Below are positions 51,871-63,461 of a stretch of 64,000 nt of DNA, one piece after another. The position numbers and the translations under genes are program-made. How positions within the stretch are numbered: the stretch's first letter is position 1; each line of letters opens with the position of its first letter. Source of the DNA: Candidatus Altimarinota bacterium. Lineage in GTDB: Bacteria > Patescibacteriota > Gracilibacteria > BD1-5 > UBA6164. The stretch is from the NCBI GenBank assembly GCA_028688895.1, contig JAQTXG010000001.1:62001-126000 (forward strand), written 5' to 3'. Below the pieces are notes generated by a model. It ran no database searches and was not told the origin of the DNA. It saw only the letters and a program-made list of their open reading frames with translations.

Positions 51871-52016
51871 AGTTTTTTAGAGATTAATTAAGCAGTCAAA
51901 TATATAATAATATTCGTTTAGATTTGTTTCTAAAAAATATTTAATTATATTTATTATTTTCTTGTAATATTTATAAAAGTCTTTATATTTTATCTATATT
52001 TTTTAACAAATATTAC

Positions 52017-52649
52017 ATGAAAGCAAAAAACATATTACTTACTATATTAACATTATTTTTATCTATAATAGTAGTTCAAGCATGGAATGGTTCATTGACT
52101 ACTACTTCAGGTTCTACTTTAACGGATACATTATGGAACAATTTGGTATCAAATGTAGAAGAATTAAATACTAGAACTACTTGAATTACTGCAAGTGGAT
52201 GAAATATATGAATCTGAACATCATCCCCAAGTACAAAACTAGAAGTGAACTGATCAATCAAATTTACACCAAATGGAAGTACTATATCAAAAGCACCACG
52301 TGTAGTTTATACTCCAGACACAAGAGTTTGATGTCCAGCTAATGCTGCAGCTGAATCCGACTTATTTACACAAACTTTTTCACTAGATAGTTCTGCCGAT
52401 GTCGTTATACATGTAGATTCTATTACAAATTATACTTCTCGTGTGGACACAAAATTATATATTGATTGAGTATTTAAAAAACAAACATTGACTTCATCTA
52501 TTAGTAGCTGACGGAAACCAGTTAATATAACATGGTGATGAACTTTAACATCTGGTAGTCATACGGTTTCAATTAGATCAACAATTGCAAATACTCTATG
52601 ATGCTGAGAAACATGGTGATGAATAACTACGACAATATATGAAAAATAA
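52017..52649 (+). CDS. Secreted surface protein with fibre-like N-terminal part
   Basis: 210 residues. A signal peptide (ILLTILTLFLSIIVVQAW) is followed by SSPSTKLEVNGSIKFT, a motif common in phage tail fibre and S-layer-attached proteins ('GTSSPSTKLEVNG'). The rest is Ser/Thr-rich and beta-stranded with a Cys pair. TGA glycines are common. It probably acts at the cell surface in attachment. Homology was not tested. Confidence 0.7.
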
Positions 52650-52663
52650 TTTAATAAAAAATA

Positions 52664-52700
52664 AAGAAGCATTAGACTAAAAATCATGCTTCTTTTTTTT
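52664..52700 (+). terminator. Terminator after the surface protein
   Basis: AAGAAGCAT ... ATGCTTCTTTTTTTT with a 14-base loop. Confidence 0.75.
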
Positions 52701-52746
52701 GAAAACAAATACAAATTTAATTATTTTTAAGTTAAATCATATTTAT

Positions 52747-52830
52747 TTAATATTCACTTGTTTTCTCCAATATTACTTTTATTAAATAAAAAACTCCTGC
52801 AAATGATAACATCAATACTAATGGCTCCAT
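52747..52830 (-). CDS. Possible 27-residue membrane peptide
   Basis: MEPLVLMLSFAGVFYLI then KVILEKTSEY: one membrane helix and a charged end. AGAAGGA is 7 bases before the ATG and a TTGACT box lies near 52907 on the same strand. Those are the signals of the TGA-free class, but at this length chance is possible. Confidence 0.4.
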   Translation of the reverse strand: MEPLVLMLSFAGVFYLIKVILEKTSEY

Positions 52831-53018
52831 ATTTTTATCCTTCTAAAATAGTTTAGTTAAAATAATTGTGAGGAAATACAATATAAAAAATATAGCATAA
52901 AAGTCAAATTTAATAATAGAAATTTTGGTATTTGAACATATAATTGACATTTTATTATAAATACATATAAGTTAACTATTATTTTTAAATCTATTAGTTT
53001 CTATATAGGAGTTGCAAT

Positions 53019-53327
53019 ATGAAAGTTAAAAATAATGCTAGTTTTGCAGTGATAGCTATTGCTTGGGATTATAGATTTGGTTTTGGTGAAGAAGTCGCTA
53101 TTGAACCGGGTGAAACACTAGAAGTACCAGGTCCATATGTAGGAGAGATGGGAGGAGGCACTTGTACATTGCATTTATCTGATGTCACTTATGAGTGTCA
53201 TGAAGGTGCTGATGAAGCAAATATATTTCATATATCTGCTGGTCATCAGTGTGCATTAGGAAACGACCAATCAGGTTTGACAATCAGACATTATTCAGAA
53301 GATTTACTGACTGAAAAGAAAAAGTAG
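53019..53327 (+). CDS. Unknown beta-rich protein, TGA-free class
   Basis: 102 residues, MKVKNNASFAVIAIAW, then VAIEPGETLEVPGPYVGEMGGG and a His-rich middle (CHEGADEANIFHISAGHQC). It looks like a small beta-sandwich with four Cys and five His, possibly binding metal. GGAG lies 8 bases before the ATG. It is followed by a G/C-rich terminator shared with the convergent gene. Stop TAG. No family recognised. Confidence 0.75.
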   Translation: MKVKNNASFAVIAIAWDYRFGFGEEVAIEPGETLEVPGPYVGEMGGGTCTLHLSDVTYECHEGADEANIFHISAGHQCALGNDQSGLTIRHYSEDLLTEKKK

Positions 53328-53337
53328 CCTATGTAAT

Positions 53338-53362
53338 AAAATAGCCCCGTAAGGGGCTATTA
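53338..53362. terminator. Bidirectional terminator
   Basis: AATAGCCCC-GTAA-GGGGCTATT between the genes ending at 53327 and 53389. Confidence 0.88.
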
Positions 53363-53388
53363 ATTTTCAGAAAAATTGCATTTACAAA

Positions 53389-53610
53389 TCAAGCAACGGA
53401 TTTCAAATGTTTTCTTTGTTTTACCAGTTCGCGTCGATCCATTTCATCAATGACGACTTGACCACCAGCTTTACCAGCTTCAATAGCCAGTTTTTTCATG
53501 TAATTATCTGGTCCACCTGCATCGCTCATATTTTGGAGCATTGCTGCGATACCATAGATTTTCCCACCAGTACGATGTGAAATTGCAGTTTGACTACATT
53601 TTCTAGTCAT
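53389..53610 (-). CDS. Unknown 73-residue basic protein; ends in UGA
   Basis: MTRKCSQTAISHRTGGKIYG, then DAGGPDNYMKKLAIEAGKAGGQ and a basic helix (DRRELVKQRKHLKSVA). I start at the inner ATG because GAGAGG lies 7 bases before it. All glycines are GGN. The stop is TGA; read as glycine it would add 20 residues through the terminator to TAG at 53329. The residue pattern recalls small basic nucleic-acid-binding proteins, but no family is recognised. Confidence 0.68.
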   Translation of the reverse strand: MTRKCSQTAISHRTGGKIYGIAAMLQNMSDAGGPDNYMKKLAIEAGKAGGQVVIDEMDRRELVKQRKHLKSVA

Positions 53611-54169
53611 ATTTATACCTCTCAATAAGTTTTGAAAAATACTAACTTGATAGTTAGTTTTGTGATTATAATAAAAAATTTAGATAGTCAAAATGTTTGT
53701 TAATTGTATCTGATACAATTGTACTATATGAATCTTTATTTTTATATGGTGATTTTTTTCTTTTCTCTTCAGAGAATTCATATTATCAGAGTAAAATATT
53801 TTTTTACTCTTTTTTTGGCAAAAGTAAATACTTAGTTAATCCAAAAATTAAAACATACAGCTTGGCTATATAGAGATATTATCAAGTATACACAAAATAG
53901 TTTTTGGTGTAAAAATGAATTATTTTTTAACTTGATTTATTATCAAATACAGTTATGTTCTTTTAGAATATTTAAAAAATATAAAAAAATATGAAAATAA
54001 AAATAAATATAGAATGATTATTAGAAAAGAAAAAAGATTTAGAAAAAATAGTAAATTTGAGCTATCAGCAACTAAGAAACTCGTAAAATAAGTTTTGAAA
54101 CAATTTGAGAGCTTTTGAAAGGGTTTAAATGTAAACCAAATGATTTATTTAAAATAACAAAATAGAAAT
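53611..54169. other. 559-base AT-rich region with one possible small ORF
   Basis: A TTGACT-like minus-strand box near 53684 serves the gene to the left. The only ORF of note is 53991-54086 (31 residues, MKIKINIEGLLEKKKDLEKIV), a short helix with one TGA, which could be a relic or a leader. T-rich CTTTTCTCTT near 53760 resembles the tails of the duplicated terminator at 55201 and 58619. Confidence 0.4.
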
Positions 54170-55186
54170 ATGTCAGAATCAAGTACTTGAGAAATACTTT
54201 TTTATAAATCAGATGAATGAGATATAAAAATAAATGTAATTTTTGAAAATGAAACTATTTGGCTTTCACAAAAACAAATGTGAGAGTTATTTGATACATC
54301 TAAACAAAATATTAGTTTACATCTTCAAAATTGTTTTGAAACTTGAGAAATAAGCGAAGAAGCAACTGTAAAGAATTTCTTGACAGTTCAAAAAGAGTGA
54401 AGCAGAGAAGTAAAAAGAGAAGTAGCTTTTTATGATTTAGATGCAATTATTGCAGTATGATACAGAGTAAATTCATACAAAGCAACAAAATTTAGAATTT
54501 GGGCTACAAATGTACTCAAAGAGTATGTTATAAAATGATTTGTAATGGATGATGAAAGACTAAAAAACTGAACTCATTTTTGAAAAGACTATTTTGATGA
54601 ATTACTTGCTAGAATTAGAGAGATTAGAGCAAGTGAAAGAAGATTTTATCAAAAAATTACTGATATTTATGCTACAAGTGATGATTATGATCCAAATTCA
54701 CAAATAAGTATAGATTTTTTTGCTGAAGTACAAAATAAGTTTTTATATGCAGTATCGAGTAATACTGCTCCTGAGCTTATAAGTTCAAGAGTAAATGCAA
54801 AAGAACCAAATATGTGACTTACAAGTTGGAAATTACAAAAAACATGATGAAAGATAGTTAAAACAGATATAATAATCTGAAAAAATTATCTTAGCGAAGA
54901 AGAAATAGATACACTTAATCTTTTAGTATCCGGATACTTAGATTTTGCAGAGCTTCAAGCAAAAAAATGAAAAGTTATGTATATGAAAGACTGGGTAGAA
55001 AAAACAAGAAATTTTTTAGAGCTCAATGATATGGAGCTATTGGAGTGAAAATGAAGTATTTCTAAAGAAACAGCTGACAAAAAAGCAGTAGAGGAGTTTG
55101 AAAAGTTTAGAGTAGAGCAAGATAAAAATTATATTTGAGATTTTGATAAGTTTGTGGAGGAGCTAGGGAAGAAAAAGTTAAAGTAA
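54170..55186 (+). CDS. RhuM-family protein
   Basis: 338 residues. IWLSQKQMGELFDTSKQNISLHLQN at the start and EVAFYDLDAIIAVGYRVNSYKATKFRIWATNVLKEY (motifs LSQKQMGELF, AVGYRVNS, RFRIWA-like) mark the RhuM/virulence-associated family, often on mobile elements. A coiled helical second half ends FVEELGKKKLK. The biochemical role is unknown; the N-terminal helix-turn-helix-like part suggests DNA contact. TGA glycines match the host. A decayed BRO-N-type relative lies at 2558-2696. Confidence 0.85.
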
Positions 55187-55200
55187 AATAATTACAAACA

Positions 55201-55240
55201 AAAAAGCACGAAATACTATTTCGTGCTTTTTTTCTTTTCT
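55201..55240 (+). terminator. Terminator, copy 1 of a duplicated element
   Basis: AAAAAGCACGAAATA-C-TATTTCGTGCTTTTTTT, then CTTTTCTCTTTTG. Copy 2 at 58619-58660 differs by a few bases and shares the T-rich tail, so the duplicated unit extends past the hairpin. Confidence 0.85.
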
Positions 55241-55439
55241 CTTTTGTACTCTGTCGTATCAGAAATCAGAAAAAAAATTATAGAATTTGAAGAGGGGATA
55301 AAAATATACTAGTTTTAGCTTAAATATAAGATGTAGTTAATAATTCTTTTTATTATTATTTTAAATGTAATTTGCATATATGATAAAATCCTATTATTAA
55401 TATAGTTACATATTATATTTTTGCTTATAACACTGAAAT

Positions 55440-55790
55440 ATGTTAAAATTATTACCAATATTAGTAATAATTTTTTTAATGTTAAATGATGAAAATATAT
55501 TATATAAAATAAGAAATTCAAACTTGTTTAATCCAAAATTAAAGCAAGAACTTATTTCGTATTTTTGATTTATATCATTAAAACAAAAAAATAATATATT
55601 AGAAGCATTAGATATCGAGCAAAAAATAATAAAAGATTTTCTAATTACACTCAAAAATATTGAAGTTCTTGATTTTTATGCTATTAAATCAGCTATTGAC
55701 AAAAACAAAAAAGACAATATAAGATTAATAGAGTTAAATGAAAAAATATTAGAAGATGCAGAATTAAACAATATTATATCAAATTTATAA
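55440..55790 (+). CDS. Small membrane-anchored unknown protein
   Basis: 116 residues. An N-terminal hydrophobic helix (LLPILVIIFLML) is followed by a helical, Lys/Ile-rich part. It ends 4 bases before the 55795 kinase-like gene and probably forms an operon with it. Only one TGA glycine. No family recognised. It could be a partner or chaperone of the effector. Confidence 0.65.
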
Positions 55791-55794
55791 ATTA

Positions 55795-58041
55795 ATGAGT
55801 GAAATCGCTAGAGATATAAATTTATGAGAAACAAATATTGACTCTCATGAAAAAGAACAAACAATAAAAGAGCAACAAGACAAAGAAATACTAGCTCTTT
55901 TAAATGATGTAGAAAATCTAAGTCAAGCAGATACACTATTACTTTTTAATAGTCTAGCTGAAAAAAATCCAGCATTTCAAGCAGAACTAGAAAAATTTCA
56001 AAATACAAATTCACAAAGAGTTGTAGAAATGTTAAAAGCTACTAATGAAAATAAAGAAAAAGAAACAACAACAATTCAAGAATATTTTGATATAGATAAT
56101 GATTCATTTAATAATTTAAATAGTGCATTAAGTGAAACGTGATTAGATATAAACGAGTTATTGAATTGATACAAAACTTATTTAGAAACAAATCTAGAAT
56201 GATTATCAAAAGAATCAAAAGATAAAATAATAAAATCAATTTCCATAAAAGTAATGAGTTTATCGGCTGAAATAGCAGAAATAAAGTCTAGTTCTAAAAA
56301 TCCAGAAGAATTAAAAAATAATAGATGGATAATAAATGAGAAATTATTAAATGAATTATGATTTATAAACAAACAATTATTGCCTAGTATAGAAGCAAAA
56401 CAAAAAATAGAATCATGAATACAAATTCCTGATAAATATAGTGATAAATTTATTTCTAAATCATGAGAGTATACACAATGATTTATGCCTACAAATGCTA
56501 ATTATGTAGATGTAAATTATAAAATATGAGAATTAGATGAATTATTAAAAGCTCCAGTAAATAAAAATTGAGATTTTGATGAGTGATTGATTTCAACACA
56601 AAATATTTTAAATACTGAAAATAAGCAAGAAAAAGGATTATTAACTGATTTATGAGTAGAGGAATTAGATTTATCTCTATTAAATGAAACTGATAAAAAA
56701 ATAGAAGAAAATGCTATGTTATATTTCATGGCAATGATATGAGTACAAATATGAGTAGAAACATTATGATGAATAATTTGAACGATTGCAGGTTGAGGAG
56801 TTGATTTATATGATATGGTTTCAAAAGATGAAGTTTTACTAAAAGTATTACAAAGTATAAACCTAGTACCAGAAGAATATAAAATGGATAAAACACTACT
56901 AGACAATATACTTGCATGAATATGAATAATACCATGAGCTACTCAAATAATAAAGTGATGAAAATTAGCTAAATTTATGGAAAAAGTGGATATTAAAGTT
57001 TTTGATAATGCAGTGTGAGAAATCAAGAATAGATTGTGAATTGAGAAAAGTAATAAAATAGAAAAAATAACTGAATTTACAACAGAAGAAATAGAGAGAT
57101 TAAGAGATGCAAACAATACATTAGCTAGAAAACTAGACGAAAAAGAAAAAATAGCTATAATAAAAGCACATAATACTTGAGAAAGACTAACAGACTGAAC
57201 ATATAGTCTGGGAGATTTAAGAGAAAAAGTAAAAATATTACAAGAATCATGAATAAGTAATATAGAAATAAAGATACTTTTTGATAAAAATATATGTGGT
57301 AGTGAATTTCCTAAGTATAAATCATTATATGAAGATCCTAGATACGAATTTTTGAATAAACCAGAATATAGCAAAGCAAAAGAAGTTCTTTGAGATTTGA
57401 ATTACTCAGATATTATTTGAGAATGAATGAATTGAATAATTCTAAAACATCCAAATGATAAAAAAGTATTAAAAATAGCTAAACCTAATAGTGATAAATT
57501 AGAAATTGAATTAGAAAATCATAGAAAATTTTATAGATTTTTAAAAAATATAAAAATTGAACTTCAGTGAACACCAGAATGAAAATTATTAGAAAAATTA
57601 AAAATTCCAAAAGTAAATGCAATAGATATAAAAGCAGGAATATATGAAATGGAAAAAGTTGAATGAAAAGCATATAAAACAATTGTTTTATTAGAATATC
57701 ATAAAGACAAACTAAAAGACTTACCACTATGATTTTTTGATAATACGAGTGATAATGAAATAGATGTAATATTAAAAGAAAGATGATTAAAAACCTATCC
57801 TAAAAACTCATCTGAATCACATGATATGTGGAAAGAACAAGATGATATAGATTTCATGGTAGATATAGAAAGAGCTTGAGATAATATAATTAGAGATGAA
57901 GTTAAACCAATAACTAAGATATTAAGAGATAGATGATATAATCATAATGATGAACATTGGTGAAATTTTATGAGGACAAATGATTGAACTATTTATATGA
58001 TAGACTTTGGTAGAAGTAAAGTACCAAAATCAGAAAAATAA
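55795..58041 (+). CDS. Large helical protein with membrane segment and kinase-fold end
   Basis: 748 residues. The first 310 are helical, with coiled coil. A glycine-zipper membrane stretch (GVQIGVETLGGIIGTIAGGG, TGA for glycines) is near 320-345. The end is a kinase fold: glycine loop near 542-547 (IIGEGMNGII), Lys in KVLKIAK, catalytic H717-N-D719 with N724, and D737-FG in YMIDFG. Such a layout fits a secreted or membrane-inserted kinase effector, or an aminoglycoside/lipid-type kinase. The gene after it (58058) is a possible immunity protein. No signal peptide is seen. All this is inferred from motifs. Confidence 0.72.
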
Positions 58042-58057
58042 TTTTTAAACAAAATGT

Positions 58058-58564
58058 ATGGAAATAAAAAAAATAGATACAAAAAAATGATATTGGGCTT
58101 ATGATATAAGAGGTGTTATTGTTGATAATATTCCAGAATGATTTGCCTGTAGTATTCATGCTGAAATTATTGATTTTTTATTAGAATGAGAAAAAATACC
58201 TAAGTATGATGATAATAGAAATATTATCACGAATATTTATGGAGATTTTATTTATATTGAATATTCCGATGCATATATTAGGAATAAAGATATTAAAAAT
58301 AATAATAAAATAAATAAGACTAATATGCTGAAATCAGAAGTAATAGATGGTACTAGACAAATTGCAGAAAATATATGAGATTTCGAATATAATTGAAAAT
58401 ATTATTTAGTATTACATCCTGTAAATTCAACTACTTCTGAAACTAATCCTGAAAAATGATTATTCAGATGAGTAATTGTAGATTATGACAAATATTATTG
58501 ATTAAATAGTGAAGTAGAGTCTGAAGTGAAAGATACTTCTTGAAAAGTGGATACAATATTATAA
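58058..58564 (+). CDS. Unknown protein, possible immunity gene of the kinase-like protein
   Basis: 168 residues, starting 16 bases after the preceding stop. It opens MEIKKIDTKKGYWAYDIRG, then ACSIHAEIIDFLLEGEK. It looks like a small globular alpha/beta protein without membrane helices. A nearer ATG 4 bases upstream is in another frame. The context (small gene directly after a large multi-domain protein) suggests immunity. No family recognised. Confidence 0.6.
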
Positions 58565-58900
58565 ATATAAATGATACAATCATAATTTTGTACACTGGTA
58601 AAATTATATGATAACACAAAAAAGCACGAAATATTATTTCGTGCTTTTTTTCTTTTCTCTTTTGGTACTCCCACAATAGGTGATTTAGAACTTTTAGTAG
58701 TTTATTTGATTATATAAATAACAATACTCGAGAAGTTAAAATTATCATGGAATCACTTAGAGAATTAAATTATATTAATTAAGCTTAATTTAGTGCTAAT
58801 ATACTCATGATTTAAGATTACCATAGAAAATTTAGAATTAGTATTAGAATATTTATATTAATGATTATAATATAAGTATAATAATTATTAATTTCCTTTT
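58565..58900. other. 336-base spacer with the duplicated terminator
   Basis: AAAGCACGAAATA-TTA-TTTCGTGCTTTTTTT at 58619-58651 is copy 2 of the element at 55201, with the same T-rich tail. The remainder is AT-rich, with a TTAATTAAGCTTAATTTA near-palindrome around 58775, and no ORF. Confidence 0.6.
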
Positions 58901-61900
58901 ATGAATAACTTTGATTTTAGTAACCTTGATATAGCTAGCTTTTTTAATACATGAGTTTGAAAAGAATATGATCCAAGTAATCTTATTATATTTTTGAAAA
59001 ATTATAGTCAGGAGGATTTATTAACATCATTTCTTGTATTAAACCTATGGTTACCAAATATATCTAGTCCTATTAAATTGCAATATTTATATGTACTTTA
59101 TGAAGAAATATTTGAAGAGTTATTAGATGAAAATCAAATTAAAAATTATTCTGATTTTGTTCAATTTATAGTAGGAATTTTTAAATTATTACCTTCACTT
59201 ACTTTTATAGAGGATTATGTACCTGAAATGGATTGGTGAGAAATAAAATATTTTTATGAGTGAAAAAAATATAAAATTTTTTATGGTACTGACTTATCTC
59301 ATGTATATGAATATTATTCTGCTCTAGAAATTATTCATAATGGTAATGAAGAAAATTATAATAATATATTATGAAAGTCATTTTTAAAAGAGTTTGAATC
59401 TTGTCTTAAATTACAAGACTTTATTATAAATTCCATAGATAAAAATAAAATTAGATTAAATATTCGTCCAGGTAATTTATCAGTAGTTCCAAGAAGTTTT
59501 TGGGAATCCGTTATTAATTTTTTACAAACTAGTGATTTTAAAAATGTAATTGATGAAAGTATCATTTCTATTTATAAATTCAATAATATAAGTTCTAAGA
59601 TTAGTTTTGAAAATTTTATAGATAATGCACACAATTGAAAAAACTGTATGTACTTTTTCATTGAAGCTAATAAAAAATTATTTCCTGTTTTACCAAGAAA
59701 GTATTGTACTGTAATATATGAAGCTTGGTATAACAATTTATTAGAATTAAAAGAAAAAATAGATATCAAGAATATAGATGAAAATGTTGTAATAGAGTTT
59801 TCTATGTATATGAAAAAAAGAATTTTTGAAGATAAAATATTCTCTTTTGTATCTCCTATAGATAATGAAAATAAACTAATTGATATATTAATACCTTCTG
59901 TAATAACTACAAAAAAGAAATTATGGATAGTTTATTCATTACCAATTTTTGTGGAAAATAAAGAAATTGAGACAATAATTAAAGAAGTTGAGAGTTTATG
60001 AGAAAATATGTTGAGAAATGGTTGTAAATTCTTATTAAATTGAAGTCAAGAATGTGTTGAACTTAGCAAAAGCAATATTGAAATAGATATAATTTTTTTA
60101 TATCATCCCATTACTACAAGGCAAGTTATAAGAATAGAAATTCCTCATAATTTTAATTGAAAGATTTTACAAACCTCAGAGTTTTTAGGGATAATTGACG
60201 AAATAAATGATATAAACCAACTGGATACATTTTTTGAATTTAGTGAATCTGTGAAATCACCTTTTAATTCTTACTTAGATATTTTTGCAGCTTTTATAGA
60301 TACTAATGGTGTTATTATAGAAGGGGATGATATGCCTACTCTCTTATCTTTAGATGTACATTGGGGAAGTAACTTTAGATATGAATCACTTAAAAATTTT
60401 TGGAATAAGTTTCCCGATATATGACTATTTTGAACACCAAGAAGTTGGGAAATAAAAGATTATTCTGATAAATGAACTGTACTAATTTCTAAGGAGAATA
60501 AATTATATTTATTTCATATTCAAATATGAAAATTATCTTTTTATATGAATTCTGCAATAGTTGATGAAAGTACTGAACATGAAATGATGATTTCAGAGCA
60601 GTTAATGAATATAGTTTTTGATGAAATACATTTATGTAAAGTTTTTTTGGAAAAGTATTTTTTTAATATAAAATGAAATTTGCAAATATTTTTTTGTCCA
60701 AATGAATTAATAGAAAGAACATGAGATAAGTTTAAATATTTGAGTCATTTAAAAATTAATAAAGATGAGTTACTTAAAGTTGAGGATGTTAAACCAATTA
60801 AAAATTGATGATACTGAATAAGAATAATTTTTAATACTAAAATGTTTATTGACACTCTTTCACTAATGAAAGATAAAAGCTTAGAAGTAGAAATATTTGA
60901 ACAAGTATTAAATGAGGTTTCAGTCTTTTTTTCATTATGAGATATTTCACCAGCATTCAGAACTTTTTTAACTGAAAGTAAAAAGTGAAAAGTAAGACAT
61001 TGAGTTTTTGTAGAAAATAAAGTTGCTTGTTATCCTAACTATGAACAGGTTGTTATACCATGAAAAACTAACAATAAAACTGTAAATAGAGAAATTTCCA
61101 TAGCTTTAAGTCATTCAAAAATACCAACTTGAATAATAAGCAAAAATTGAAAAGAAACTTTAAATCAGATAAAATCTATTATTCTTTCATTGATACATAG
61201 TTATTTATTAAAATTTAATTTCAATGAATCAATAAGATATATTATTTCAAAAAATGATGCATTGCATAATCAATATTTTAGAGATAGCATACTAACAAAA
61301 AAATCTAAGTATCATGAAATTGAATATGAACTTGATGAAAGGGCATATAAAAACTATTCTGAATACATTTTAAATATAAAAAATTATAGATTTATAATTG
61401 AAAAAATTATACAAATAAAACCTACTTGAAAATTAATGATATCTGAAGAAAATTTACAATATATATTAGCATTAATAGATAGTTTTTTACATATTCAGAG
61501 TTTAAGTGATATTATATTTTATGATATTGAGAATGCAGAAATACTAATTGAAACAGACTATATAATTAATATAAAATATCCTAAGGAATTCGCCATTAAA
61601 CAAGATGAATATTGAAAATATATTCAAAGAATCAATCTTTGAATAGAATGAAATACTAAACATCAACCATATACAAATAATGATGGTGAAACATATTTTA
61701 ATGAACTAAATGTTACTTTTAATGAAGATTTTGAATTCACTTATGAAGACTTAATGAAGTTTATAAAAATTTTAAGTAATTGGTCAGAAGTTAAATGAGT
61801 TAAGGAATCTACTTATTATCAGGCTACAAAAAAAGAAATAATTGATGTCTTGAAAAATCATATTTCTAGTGATATTATTATTAAAATATTAAATTTTCTT

Positions 61901-62650
61901 ACTATTGAGAGTGAATTACTTACAAAAATTAGAGATGAAAATTGAATTATATCTAGTAATGATGAAATTCCAATATGGGAACATAATAAAAGGATATATA
62001 GATATACATTACAGCCAATTATAAAAACAAAATGAAAATATATTTGGTGACCATACTCAATATATAAAACAGGTGAAATATTTTTAGATATACCGAATTA
62101 TCACAAGCTTCCAGCAAATTTTAATGCACCTAAAACTACTGAATTATTAAAAAAGAAGTATGAAGAAATTGAAAAAAACTTAGAAGTAGTAATAACAGAT
62201 ATAATTAAAAATCATACATGAATTGTAAAGAACAATATTTGGTTAAATAAAATAGATAAATCTCTAAAAGATGATTTATGAGATATAGACATACTATGAT
62301 ATATTGATGATAAAAATGTGATATTAAGTATTGAATCAAAAATTATTTGAAAATCATTCTGTTTGAAGGATAGCAAAAGGGAAAAAGAGTATATTTATGG
62401 TAGAAGTAGTAGTAGTTGAAAATTTAAAAAATGATATTTACAAAAACATGAAGCAAGACATTTTTACCTTTGTAATGAATATAAATCTGTATTTCAGAAA
62501 TTATGAATTGATATTATTAAAGATAATCCTAAAATCATTTCATTATTTGTCACAAAAAATTCTTCATGGTGGACTAATACAAGTGAAATAGATACTGAAA
62601 TTAAATTTTTAGAAGTTAAAGTATTAGATGATTTTTTAAATTCTTTATAA
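58901..62650 (+). CDS. 1249-residue protein with C-terminal PD-(D/E)XK-like motif
   Basis: One uninterrupted code-25 frame. The first 1000 residues are helical and beta-mixed and resemble nothing I recognise. Near the end is GDIDILGYIDDKNVILSIESK, split as GDIDILGYI and VILSIESK, giving D1130-x14-E1145-S-K1147. This is the usual active-site pattern of restriction-endonuclease-like folds, followed by HEARHFYLCNEYK. A very large protein ending in a nuclease, beside a four-helix membrane protein and a TIGR04255-like protein, fits a defence or anti-mobile-element locus. TGA glycines, no Shine-Dalgarno sequence and TAA stop show it is well adapted to the host. Confidence 0.7.
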
Positions 62651-62733
62651 TTATATATAAATAATAAAAATTTTTAGTATATTGATTTATATTTATAATT
62701 ATGTATATTATAAAAAATTTATTATAATATATT

Positions 62734-63384
62734 ATGATTATGAACAAAAAAGCAGAGAATGAAAAAAATGATAAAGGTTTAATATTCATTATTAATAATT
62801 TAAATTCTATTACAAATAATAAATGAATAATAATACTTGTTTATAGTATATTATTATTATTTCAATATTATATAATTTATATAATTACTTGAAGAATTGA
62901 TTCTATATATTTTGTTAATTTAACATTTTCTTTATTATTATTATTTGTAATTTTCTCATCAATAATTGTTTCATTATTATTATCAATATTAATTTTGTGA
63001 TATACATTTTTTCTTAATTGAGCATATATATTATTTTATATAACTTTATGAATTGGTTTAGGATTTTTAATTATTTTGATTTATGAATATATTTATAGAT
63101 ATCACAATAAACACATTAATAAGTTAGCTAATATTTCCAATATATTTATAAATTTATATTTAAAATTATTAATTTTTATATGAATTTGTTTTTATCTTTA
63201 TTCATTTAATATATTTATTAACACATTAATAAATTCACCTAAAAATGTATTAGTAGAAAATGATAAATGACTTAATGAATATAAACTACGTTTTTATAAT
63301 ATAAATTATTATTTTTTAGAAAATAATAGCTGATCAGTAATAATATATAATAGTTCAAGTATTAAAAGTATTGAGTTTAAATAA
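62734..63384 (+). CDS. Four-helix membrane protein of unknown function
   Basis: 216 residues. Four membrane helices (two hairpins) are rich in Ile, Leu and Tyr, and a short polar end is at the C-terminus. It lies 83 bases after the nuclease-like gene and 77 before the TIGR04255-like gene. No family recognised. Position suggests a component of the same locus, perhaps a membrane effector. Confidence 0.65.
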
Positions 63385-63461
63385 TTTCATTATTAATTAT
63401 TTCTTGATTATTTTTATATAAAAATATAATATTTAAGTATTATAAATAATAATAAAATCGA

